From positions 62,001 through 126,000 of the forward strand of contig NZ_JAHWGU010000020.1 of assembly GCF_020873875.1 (NCBI RefSeq): 64,000 nt of DNA. Reading direction: 5' to 3'. The translations under genes were made by a program, and so were the position numbers. Below, one piece after another: positions 53,086 through 60,918 of the stretch. The first letter of the stretch is position 1. Every line of letters begins with the position of its first letter. This DNA comes from Actinoplanes sp. DH11. Lineage in GTDB: Bacteria > Actinomycetota > Actinomycetes > Mycobacteriales > Micromonosporaceae. The notes beneath the pieces were generated by a model. It did not search any database. It was not told where the DNA came from and saw nothing but the letters and a program-made list of their open reading frames with translations.

Positions 53086-54957
53086 GTGCGGAGTCCAGCT
53101 GTCGACGCGGCCGAGCGGGCGGAACTGGAGCGACTCCGCCAGGTCGTCGCCACCGGGCCGACCGGCCTCGTCGGGATCGACGAGGCCGGGCTGGTGACCA
53201 TGTGGAACCCGGCCGCCGTCACCCTGCTCGGCTGGCCGTCCGAGGAGATCGTCGGCAAGCCGCTGATCGAGACGGTGATCCCCGAGGAGCTCCGGGAGGC
53301 GCACGCCGCCGGGATGGCGCGGTACCTCTCCACCGGCCACCCCGTGGTGATCGGCCAGCCGGTGAACCTGCCGGCCCTGCACCGCGACGGCCGGCGAATC
53401 GACGTCGAGCTGATCATCTGGCCCTCCTGGGTGCGGGGGCAGCGGCACTTCTACGCCTTCCTGCGGGACACCTCGGCACAGCGGGCCTCCGAGGAACGCC
53501 TCCAGCGACAGGCGATCCTGCTGGAGCTGATCCCGGCCGCGATCATCGTGCGCGACCTCGACGGCACGATCCAGTGGTGGAACAACGGTGCCGGCGAGCT
53601 CTACGGCTGGTCCCGCTCGGCGGCCCGCGGCAAGCTGACGCACCGGCTGCTCGGCACCACATTCGCCGGCGACGGGTCGATCGCGGAGCAGACCGAGGCC
53701 CTCACCCGGGACGGCCGCTGGGAAGGTCAGGTGCAGCACCTCACCGCGACCGGCCGGACACTCACCGTCCTCAGCCGTCAGGTCCTGCACCGCATCGCCG
53801 GCTCGGACGGGCCACCCCAGGTGCTGGAGATCAACACCGATATCACCGCGGCCCGTGCCGCCGAGCAGGCCCTCGCCCTCAACGAGCAGCGGTTCCGGGC
53901 CCAGTTCACCGACTCCGCCGCCGGCCAGGTGATCCGTGCCCTGGACGGCACCCTGATCGCGGTGAACAAGGCGTTCGCCGCGATGGTCGGCCGCCACCCC
54001 GAGGATCTCGTCGGCCGCAACGTCGACGAGGAGCTGATGAGACCCGAGGACCGGCGCGTAGCCCACCACCGGATCGCCGCGCTCTTCGCCGGCGAGGCCG
54101 ACTCCTACATCCAGGAACTGCGGGTCCGCCACGCCGACGACCGCTGGGTCGACCTGGAATCCACCGTCTCCGTGGTCCGGGACCCCGACGGCCGTCCCCG
54201 GCACCTGATCATCGTCTGCACCGACATCTCCGCCCGCCGCGCCGCCGAACGCGCCCGTGACCAGGCTGCCGCCGCCCTCGCCGAGCGCAACGCCGAACTC
54301 GAGACGGCCGACCAGCTCAAACTCGACATCATCGGGATGCTCGGCCACGAGATCAGCAACCCGCTCTCGGCCATCATCGGGTACAGCGACCTGCTCGCCG
54401 ACGAACTCGCCGAGGACACCCCGCACGGCCACGCGGTGGCCGTCATCGGCCGCCACGCCCAGCGCCTGGACGACATCGTCCGCGAGGTGCTCGCCATGGT
54501 CACCATCGACACGGGCAACCTTCACGCGGTACGCCGGACGATCTCCCTGCGCTCGGAGGTGCACCAGATCCTGGAGGCCGACGGCAGCGCCCACATCCCG
54601 GTCACCGGGGACGACGCCGACATCCTGTTCCATCCCGGCCACCTCCAGCAGATCCTGGTGAACCTGCTGTCCAACGCCGCCAAGTACGCCGGTGGCGTCA
54701 CCGGCATCGACATCCGCGCCGAGACCGGTCGTGTCCTCATCCGCCTGGCCGACAACGGGCCGGGCGTACCCGAGGAGTTCCGCCCGCACCTCTTCGACCG
54801 CCTCACCCGGGCCGGCGGCACCGCGTCCACGGTGAAGGGGACCGGGCTGGGCCTCTACATCGTGCGGAACCTGGCCCGCGCCAACAACGCCGAGGTGCAC
54901 CACGAACCGAACCCCGGCGGCGGCTCCCTGTTCGTCCTGGCCGCCGAACCGGCCTGA
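53086..54957 (+). CDS. PAS-domain sensor histidine kinase
   Basis: About 623 residues with three PAS domains (about 15-125, 145-265, 275-395), a short coiled coil, HisKA with phospho-acceptor H421 (GHEISNPLSAIIGYSDLL) and a HATPase_c domain (LVNLLSNAAKYAGG; LADNGPGVPEE; GTGLGLYIV). There is no membrane segment, so it senses cytoplasmic signals. No response regulator is adjacent; the orphan receiver at 24854 is far away. The start is uncertain: GTG 53086 is at a sensible position, and GTG 53032 would add 18 residues, but neither has a properly spaced ribosome-binding site. Confidence 0.85.
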   Translation: MRSPAVDAAERAELERLRQVVATGPTGLVGIDEAGLVTMWNPAAVTLLGWPSEEIVGKPLIETVIPEELREAHAAGMARYLSTGHPVVIGQPVNLPALHRDGRRIDVELIIWPSWVRGQRHFYAFLRDTSAQRASEERLQRQAILLELIPAAIIVRDLDGTIQWWNNGAGELYGWSRSAARGKLTHRLLGTTFAGDGSIAEQTEALTRDGRWEGQVQHLTATGRTLTVLSRQVLHRIAGSDGPPQVLEINTDITAARAAEQALALNEQRFRAQFTDSAAGQVIRALDGTLIAVNKAFAAMVGRHPEDLVGRNVDEELMRPEDRRVAHHRIAALFAGEADSYIQELRVRHADDRWVDLESTVSVVRDPDGRPRHLIIVCTDISARRAAERARDQAAAALAERNAELETADQLKLDIIGMLGHEISNPLSAIIGYSDLLADELAEDTPHGHAVAVIGRHAQRLDDIVREVLAMVTIDTGNLHAVRRTISLRSEVHQILEADGSAHIPVTGDDADILFHPGHLQQILVNLLSNAAKYAGGVTGIDIRAETGRVLIRLADNGPGVPEEFRPHLFDRLTRAGGTASTVKGTGLGLYIVRNLARANNAEVHHEPNPGGGSLFVLAAEPA

Positions 54958-55158
54958 CGGGCCCGCCGGCCTGACGGGCCCGCCGGCCAGGCCGGGTCGC
55001 AGGCGTTTCCGGGGTCTGCGCGGGGGGAAACACCACCGCGTCGGTGATAAGCCGGACCTACCCGGGCCCGGGCTCGACGATCGCTCCCGCGGTGGTGTCC
55101 GGGGTACCGGGCGGGCCGGGCAGCGGCGGCGGGTGTGGTGAACCGGTAGCCTGAGAAC

Positions 55159-55172
55159 TTCGCATTTGCGAA
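55159..55172. promoter_or_regulatory. 14-bp palindrome upstream of CNNM gene
   Basis: TTCGCATTTGCGAA, perfect, 32 bp before the GTG at 55204, with TAGCCT (TANNNT) at 55147-55152 just upstream. It overlaps the predicted transcription start and could be a repressor site. Confidence 0.5.
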
Positions 55173-55203
55173 AGCGAAAACAGCGAAGGAGTTGATTTCC
55201 GCC

Positions 55204-56499
55204 GTGGGCGGATACGGATGGCAAGTTGTCCTTGTCATAGTGCTTGTGCTGCTCAATGCCGCTTTCTCCGGCAGCGAGATGGCTCTGATCTCCCTGCGGG
55301 AGAGCCAGTTGCAGCGCCTCGAGAAGCAGTCACGCACCGGCCGGACACTGGCCAAGCTGGCGCGGGATCCGAACCGGTTCCTGGCGACCATTCAGATCGG
55401 GATCACGCTGGCCGGCTTCCTGGCCTCGGCGGCCGCGGCGGTCTCGCTGGCGCAGCCGCTGATCAAGCCGCTGAGCTTCTTCGGCTCGGCGGCGGAAACG
55501 GTCGCGATCGTCCTGGTCACGATCGTGCTGACGTTCTTCACCCTGGTGGTCGGTGAGCTGGCGCCGAAGCGGATCGCGATGCAGCGCGCCGAGGGCTGGG
55601 CCATGGTGGTGGCCCGGCCGCTCGACGTCATCGCGACGATGAGCCGGCCGGTGATCTGGCTGCTGGGCAAGACCACCGATCTGGTGGTCCGGCTCTCCGG
55701 TGGCGACCCGAACGCCGGGCGGGAGGAGGTCAGCACCGAGGAGATCCGCGACATGGTCGCGCAGCAGCAGGACTTCACCGCCGAGCAGCGCACCATCATC
55801 AGCGGCGCCTTCGAGATCGCCGACCGGATCCTGCGCGAGATCCTGGTGCCCCGCCGCGACGTGCTGATCCTGCCGGCGGAGACACCCTCCGCCGAGGCCA
55901 TGGACCTGCTTGTCGCCGGCGGGCACTCCCGGGCGCCGGTGACCGGGACGATGGGCCTGGACGACGTGCTCGGCGTGGTCCACCTGCGGGACCTGATCGG
56001 CGCCGAGGGGCCGGTGCGCGATCACATGTTCAACCCGCTCTTCCTGCCGGAGACGCTGAAGGTGTCCGACGCGATGCGGCAGATGCGCGCCCAGCACCAG
56101 CAGTTCTCCCTGGTCGTGGACGAGCGCGGCGCCATCGACGGCATCGTGACGATGGAGGACCTGGTCGAGGAGGTCGTGGGCGAGATCTACGACGAGACCG
56201 ACCGGGACGTGCAGTCGGTGGTCCGCGAGGACGACGGGTCGATGCTGCTGCCCGGCACCTTCCCGATCCACGACCTGCCGGACATCGGCGTCGACCTCGA
56301 GGAGGTCGACGCCGGGGACTACACCACCGTCGCCGGCCTGGTGCTGGCCCGGCTCGGCCACATCCCCACCGAACCGGGTGAGGAGGTCGTGATCGACGGC
56401 CACACCGCCGAGGTCGTGGAGATCACCGGGCGGGCCATCACGAAGCTGCGGCTGCGCCCGCTGGCCGAGGTGCCGGCGGCCGAGGACGCCTCGGTCTGA
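55204..56499 (+). CDS. CNNM/CorC-type membrane protein with CBS domains
   Basis: A 431-residue protein of the hemolysin-like CNNM family: three to four membrane segments with the N-terminal motif LLNAAFSGSEMALISLRESQ, a CBS pair (about 205-320; VVDERGAIDGIVTMEDLVEE) and a CorC_HlyC domain (about 335-415). Such proteins are linked to magnesium or cobalt efflux. The start could be TTG 55192 or GTG 55204; the GGAG at 55187-55190 is too close to the first, so I prefer the second. Confidence 0.85.
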   Translation: MGGYGWQVVLVIVLVLLNAAFSGSEMALISLRESQLQRLEKQSRTGRTLAKLARDPNRFLATIQIGITLAGFLASAAAAVSLAQPLIKPLSFFGSAAETVAIVLVTIVLTFFTLVVGELAPKRIAMQRAEGWAMVVARPLDVIATMSRPVIWLLGKTTDLVVRLSGGDPNAGREEVSTEEIRDMVAQQQDFTAEQRTIISGAFEIADRILREILVPRRDVLILPAETPSAEAMDLLVAGGHSRAPVTGTMGLDDVLGVVHLRDLIGAEGPVRDHMFNPLFLPETLKVSDAMRQMRAQHQQFSLVVDERGAIDGIVTMEDLVEEVVGEIYDETDRDVQSVVREDDGSMLLPGTFPIHDLPDIGVDLEEVDAGDYTTVAGLVLARLGHIPTEPGEEVVIDGHTAEVVEITGRAITKLRLRPLAEVPAAEDASV

Positions 56500-56583
56500 C
56501 CGCAAGACCGCATCCCCGCCCGGCCGGGCGGGGATGCGGTGCGGGACACATCACGTGCGGTCGCGGGCCGGTCGGACCCGCCC

Positions 56584-56589
56584 TACGCT
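56584..56589 (+). promoter_or_regulatory. -10 box for leaderless ArsB-like mRNA
   Basis: TACGCT ends 6 nt before the GTG at 56596. Confidence 0.5.
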
Positions 56590-56595
56590 GCGCAC

Positions 56596-57834
56596 GTGTC
56601 CATGATCATCGCGCTTGCGCTGCTCGGTGCGGTGCTCACCTTCGCGGTCGTCCGGCCGCGCGGGCTTCCCGAGGCCGCCGCCGCGGTGCCCGCGGCGGCG
56701 CTGGTCGTCCTGGCCGGTCTGGTCTCCCCGGCGGCGGCTCTCTCCGAGGTACGCGAACTCGCACCGACCGTGGCCTTCCTGGCAGCGGTCCTGGTGCTCG
56801 CGTTCACGGCGGAGCGGCACGGCGTGTTCGGCTACGTCGGCGCGATCGTGGCCCGGACCGGCCGGGGACGGCCCCGCCGGCTGCTCGGCGGGGTCTTCGG
56901 CGCGGCCGCGCTGACCACCGCCGTGCTCAGCCTGGACGCCACGGTGGTGCTGCTCACCCCGGTCGTCTTCGCGGTCGCGGCGCGCGCCGGTGTCCGGCCG
57001 CGTCCGCACGCCTACGCCTGCAACCACCTGGCGAACTCGGCGTCGCTGCTGCTGCCGGTCTCCAACCTGACGAACCTGCTGGCGTTCGCGGCCAGCGGCC
57101 TGACCTTCGCCGGGTTCGCGGCACTGATGGCCGCGCCCTGGATCGCGGTGATCGCGGTCGAGTTCCTGATCTTCCAGTTCTTCTTCGCGCGCGACCTGGG
57201 CACCCCGGCCACCAAGGAGCCGGCGCCGCCCGGTCCGGCGCCGCGCTACGCACTCACGGTCCTGACCGCCACCCTGCTCGGCTTCGCCGGGCTGCAGCCC
57301 CTCGGTGTGGAACCGGCCTGGGTGGCGTTCGCCGGCGCCGCCGCCCTGGCCGTGCCGCTGCTGCGCCGCCGCGCCCTGGCCTCGCGGGAACTGCTGGCCG
57401 AGGCGAACCCGGCGTTCTGCGCGTTCGTGCTGGCCCTGGGCGTGGTGGTGCGCGCGGTCCGGGACAACGGGCTCGGCGGCTGGGTGGACGGCCTGGTGCC
57501 CCAGCACACCGACCTGCTGAGCCTGCTCGGCGCCGCGGTGCTGGCGGCGGTCCTGGCCAACCTGCTGAATAACCTGCCGGCCACGCTGGTGCTGCTCCCG
57601 GCCGTGTCGTCGTCGCCGGGACTGCTGCTGGCCGTGCTGATCGGCGTCAACATCGGGCCGAACCTGACCTACGTGGGCTCGCTCGCGACCCTGCTGTGGC
57701 GGCGGATCCTGCACACCCGGGACGCCGCCCCGAAGACCTCCGAGTTCGCGGCGCTCGGCGCGCTGACGGTCCCGGTCGGCCTGGTCGCCGCCGTGACCGC
57801 GCTCTGGGCGGGCCTGCACCTGTCCGGTGCGTGA
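56596..57834 (+). CDS. ArsB/NhaD-type (SLC13-like) membrane transporter
   Basis: A 412-residue protein with about eleven membrane segments and the two inverted-repeat elements of the ion-transporter superfamily: SLLLPVSNLTNLLAF in the first half and ANLLNNLPATLVLLPA in the second. Members move arsenite, Na+ or dicarboxylates. No arsenic-resistance gene is adjacent, so the substrate is not clear. Leaderless start at GTG 56596. It ends 4 bp from the convergent TIGR04222 gene. Confidence 0.8.
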   Translation: MSMIIALALLGAVLTFAVVRPRGLPEAAAAVPAAALVVLAGLVSPAAALSEVRELAPTVAFLAAVLVLAFTAERHGVFGYVGAIVARTGRGRPRRLLGGVFGAAALTTAVLSLDATVVLLTPVVFAVAARAGVRPRPHAYACNHLANSASLLLPVSNLTNLLAFAASGLTFAGFAALMAAPWIAVIAVEFLIFQFFFARDLGTPATKEPAPPGPAPRYALTVLTATLLGFAGLQPLGVEPAWVAFAGAAALAVPLLRRRALASRELLAEANPAFCAFVLALGVVVRAVRDNGLGGWVDGLVPQHTDLLSLLGAAVLAAVLANLLNNLPATLVLLPAVSSSPGLLLAVLIGVNIGPNLTYVGSLATLLWRRILHTRDAAPKTSEFAALGALTVPVGLVAAVTALWAGLHLSGA

Positions 57835-57838
57835 GCGG

Positions 57839-58912
57839 TCAGATACCGCCGGAGTCCGGCCAGAACTCTACGGGCCGTTCGGCGAAATCGCCGTTCGCGA
57901 CGACGTCCGCCAGCGACGAGTCGTATGTGGCGAGCACCTCCTCGCCGAACAACGCCACCGCCTCGGCCGCCGACGACGCTGCGCCTGCACCTGTATTTGC
58001 ACCCGCACCCGCACCTGCCGCCGCCGCACCTGCCGCCGCCGCTGAGGTCGCACCCGCCGCCGCTCGGGTCCGCGCCGCCTGGACGGTCGCCTCCCCAGCG
58101 GGGGATGTGCCGCTGCGGGCGTTGACGATGTACACCACCCCGGCCATGGTCCGGTAGCCCAGGTAGTAGCGGACCAGCAGCACGAGCGTCGCCGGAACCC
58201 ACCCGTCGGTGGCGACCAGTGCCACGGCGACCGGCCAGCTGAGCAGGGCGAGAAGCAACGGCCAGTGGGTATGCGGCCCCCGCGGGAACCGGTCGCTCAT
58301 ATCGACCGTGTGGTACAGCCCGGCGGCCTCCAGGCGGTCGACGACGGCCTGAATCGCCTCGCCCAGGCCGGCCGGCCGCCGGTTGGCGTCCCGGTGCAGC
58401 GACGCCAGGTCGAGCTCCCTCTGCGCGGCGGCGTGCAGCACCCGGGCCATCGGGTCCGCGTCCGGCGGCAGCGGGCCGGAAGCCCGCTGCAGGCGCGAAT
58501 CACCCCACGTGAACCCGTCGCGCTGGGCCAGCGCGCCGGCCTGACGCAGTTGGAAGACCGTCACCAGCAGACTTCGCCGCTCACCCTCGGCGAGATAGCC
58601 GAGCTCCACCGGGGACACGCCGGGCTTCGGCAGCCGGGGCAGACGGGCGTCGTACTCGTCGAGGGCTGCCTTGGCGGCCCGCGCCTGCCGATGGCCGGCA
58701 GCCAGCTCGAGCCGGTACACGGCCACGGCGAGCGCCGCGAAGCCCAGCACCGCGGCCACCGAGCCGACGTCGTCGAAGCCCGGACCGGGCCGATGCCACA
58801 CGATCAGGGCGATGAGCAGCGGAAAGCCGAGGGCGGCGAGGAGGAACGACAGTCGGCGCAGGATTCTCACGGGGAGTGAATCGACAGTGGACGGACCGTC
58901 ACGCTGCGGCAT
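57839..58912 (-). CDS. TIGR04222-domain membrane protein
   Basis: A 357-residue protein with two N-terminal membrane segments (about 20-65), a cytoplasmic TIGR04222-type region (VSPVELGYLAEGERRSLLVT, about 98-117), two further hydrophobic segments (about 215-255) and an Ala/Gly-rich stretch (270-320) before a conserved-looking end. The domain is common in actinobacteria but without known function. The ATG at 58912 has TACATT 7 nt upstream; an earlier GTG at 58936 would lie across this -10 box and is rejected. Confidence 0.8.
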   Translation of the reverse strand: MPQRDGPSTVDSLPVRILRRLSFLLAALGFPLLIALIVWHRPGPGFDDVGSVAAVLGFAALAVAVYRLELAAGHRQARAAKAALDEYDARLPRLPKPGVSPVELGYLAEGERRSLLVTVFQLRQAGALAQRDGFTWGDSRLQRASGPLPPDADPMARVLHAAAQRELDLASLHRDANRRPAGLGEAIQAVVDRLEAAGLYHTVDMSDRFPRGPHTHWPLLLALLSWPVAVALVATDGWVPATLVLLVRYYLGYRTMAGVVYIVNARSGTSPAGEATVQAARTRAAAGATSAAAAGAAAAGAGAGANTGAGAASSAAEAVALFGEEVLATYDSSLADVVANGDFAERPVEFWPDSGGI

Positions 58913-58919
58913 GCCTGTC

Positions 58920-58925
58920 AATGTA
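58920..58925 (-). promoter_or_regulatory. -10 box for leaderless TIGR04222 mRNA
   Basis: TACATT (minus strand), 7 nt before the ATG at 58912. Confidence 0.5.
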
Positions 58926-58979
58926 ACGGTCGCCACCGCGCACCCGCAGGCCCGGAATCGTGCCCGTGTTCGCGGACCG

Positions 58980-59001
58980 GCGTCAACAACGCGTCAACAA
59001 C
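58980..59001 (+). promoter_or_regulatory. Two 11-bp direct repeats, candidate KdpE box
   Basis: GCGTCAACAAC at 58980-58990 is repeated exactly at 58991-59001. Tandem 11-bp direct repeats are the usual target form of OmpR/PhoB-type regulators, the class of KdpE. They lie 102 bp before the first codon of the kdp operon. Confidence 0.6.
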
Positions 59002-59103
59002 ACCGGCGGCGCCGTCTGCATGGTGTGAACAGACCTGTCACCCGGGGCCCCGCCGAGATGTGCTTCGCCGGTAAGCAAAACCCCTCGAACAGGAGTCCTC
59101 CCG

Positions 59104-59183
59104 TGGCTGATCTCGGGTTCGTCGTTCTCACGGTGGTGCTGTTCGCGGCACTCACCGTGCTGATCCGGGCGGTCGAACGCTGA
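59104..59183 (+). CDS. Small membrane peptide upstream of kdpF, 26 aa
   Basis: A 26-residue single-helix membrane peptide (MADLGFVVLTVVLFAALTVL, ending RAVER). GTG start at 59104 with AGGAG upstream; its stop overlaps the kdpF ATG by one base (TGATG). The overlap and codon use show it belongs to the kdp operon. As far as I recall, similar very short peptides occur before kdpF in other actinobacteria. It may be an extra small subunit or regulator of the pump. Confidence 0.7.
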
Positions 59184-59272
59184 TGAGTGCCGTCAACCTG
59201 GCCGGCCTGGTCGTGGCGGTCGCCCTGACCGTCCTGCTGCTGGTCGCCCTGCTCTTCCCGGAGAAGTTCTGA
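59183..59272 (+). CDS. kdpF: Potassium-transporting ATPase small subunit KdpF
   Basis: A 29-residue hydrophobic peptide ending LLFPEKF, the typical KdpF terminus. It stabilises the KdpABC complex in the membrane. Its stop overlaps the kdpA ATG by one base. Confidence 0.85.
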   Translation: MSAVNLAGLVVAVALTVLLLVALLFPEKF

Positions 59273-60918
59273 TGGCCGGCTGGATCTTCGTGCTGACACT
59301 CGTCGCCGCGCTGGTGGCGGTGCACCGGCCGGTCGGCGACCACATGTACCGGGTGGTCACCGGCACGCGGCACAGCGCCGCGGAACGCGGGATCTACCGG
59401 GCGGTCGGCGTGGACGCCGCGGCCGGGCAGAGCTGGGGCGTCTACGCCCGGTCGGTGCTGGCCTTCTCCGCCGTGTCGGTCCTCTTCCTCCACCTGCTGC
59501 TGCGGGTGCAGGACAAACTGTGGCTGGCGCTGGGCATGAGCCCGGTGGAGAGCCACATCGCCTGGAACACCGCTGTCAGTTTCGTGACCAACACCAACTG
59601 GCAGGCGTACTCCGGTGAGTCCACGATGGGCCACCTCGCGCAGATGGCCGGTCTCGCCGTGCAGAACTTCGTCTCGGCGGCGGTCGGGATCGCTGTCGCG
59701 GTGGCGCTGATCCGCGGCTTCGCGGCGCGCCGGGCGAGCACCCTCGGCAACTTCTGGGTCGACCTGACCCGGATCGTCCTGCGCATCCTGCTGCCGGTCG
59801 CCGCGCTGGCCGCGCTGGTCCTGATGATCGGCGGCGTCGTGCAGAACCTGTCCGGCGGCACCGACGTGACCACGCTGACCGGCGGCGCGCAGCACATCAC
59901 CGGCGGCCCGGTCGCCTCGCAGGAGGCGATCAAGCTGCTCGGCACCAACGGCGGGGGCTTCTACAACGCCAACTCGGCCCACCCGTTCGAGAACCCGACG
60001 ACGTGGACGAACTGGTTCCAGATGTTCCTGATCCTGCTGATCCCGTTCAGCCTGCCGCGGGTATTCGGCCGGATGGTGGGCCAGAACCGGCAGGGTTACG
60101 CCATCGTCGCGGTGATGGCGATCCTGGCGCTCGGCAGCGTCGCGTTCACGGTCGCCTTCGAGACCCACGGCGCGGGGACGGTTCCGCAGGCGGTGGGCGC
60201 GGCCATGGAGGGCAAGGAGACGCGGTACGGGGTGACGAACTCCGCGGTCTTCGCGGCGGTCACCACGCTCACGTCCACCGGCGCGGTGAACTCGTTCCAC
60301 GACTCCTACACCGCGCTCGGCGGCATGATGCCGCTCGTCAACATGATGCTCGGCGAGGTCGCGCCGGGCGGTGCCGGCTCCGGCCTCTACGGCCTGCTGA
60401 TCCTCGCCGTGATCACGGTTTTCGTGGCCGGCCTGATGGTCGGCCGGACCCCGGAGTACCTGGGCAAGAAGATCGGCGCGCGGGAGATGAAGCTGGCGTC
60501 GCTCTACTTCCTGGTCACCCCAATCCTGGTCCTTGCCGGCACCGCTGCCGCGTTCGCCACCGGCAACAACGCGACGGCGCTCAACAGCGGGCCGCACGGC
60601 CTCTCCGAGGTGCTGTACGCCTTCACCAGCGCCGCCAACAACAACGGTTCCGCCTTCGCCGGCATCACGGTGAACACCCCGTGGTGGGACATCGCCCTGG
60701 GCCTGGCCATGCTGCTGGGCCGTTTCCTGCCACTGATCCTGGTTCTCGCGCTGGCCGGTTCGCTGGCCCGGCAGCAGCCGGTCCCCGCGTCGGAGGGCAC
60801 GCTGCCGACACACCAGCCGCTGTTCGTCGGCATGGTCGCCGGCGTGACCGTGGTGCTGGTGGCACTCACGTTCCTCCCGGCCCTGGCCCTCGGCCCGCTC
60901 GCGGAGGGCCTGTCATGA
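59272..60918 (+). CDS. kdpA: Potassium-transporting ATPase subunit KdpA
   Basis: A 548-residue channel-like subunit with about ten membrane segments and four selectivity-filter-like elements, for example SFVTNTNWQAYSGE, GTNGGGFYNANSAHPFENP and SAANNNGSAFAG. It binds and translocates K+ within the KdpFABC pump at low external potassium. Start overlaps the kdpF stop; its own stop overlaps the kdpB ATG at 60915. Confidence 0.96.
   Translation: MAGWIFVLTLVAALVAVHRPVGDHMYRVVTGTRHSAAERGIYRAVGVDAAAGQSWGVYARSVLAFSAVSVLFLHLLLRVQDKLWLALGMSPVESHIAWNTAVSFVTNTNWQAYSGESTMGHLAQMAGLAVQNFVSAAVGIAVAVALIRGFAARRASTLGNFWVDLTRIVLRILLPVAALAALVLMIGGVVQNLSGGTDVTTLTGGAQHITGGPVASQEAIKLLGTNGGGFYNANSAHPFENPTTWTNWFQMFLILLIPFSLPRVFGRMVGQNRQGYAIVAVMAILALGSVAFTVAFETHGAGTVPQAVGAAMEGKETRYGVTNSAVFAAVTTLTSTGAVNSFHDSYTALGGMMPLVNMMLGEVAPGGAGSGLYGLLILAVITVFVAGLMVGRTPEYLGKKIGAREMKLASLYFLVTPILVLAGTAAAFATGNNATALNSGPHGLSEVLYAFTSAANNNGSAFAGITVNTPWWDIALGLAMLLGRFLPLILVLALAGSLARQQPVPASEGTLPTHQPLFVGMVAGVTVVLVALTFLPALALGPLAEGLS

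Noticed and set aside
58937..59103. Cyclic di-AMP (ydaO) riboswitch before the kdp operon
   Set aside because: I could not assemble the conserved helices of that class; only direct repeats and a short inverted pair are visible.
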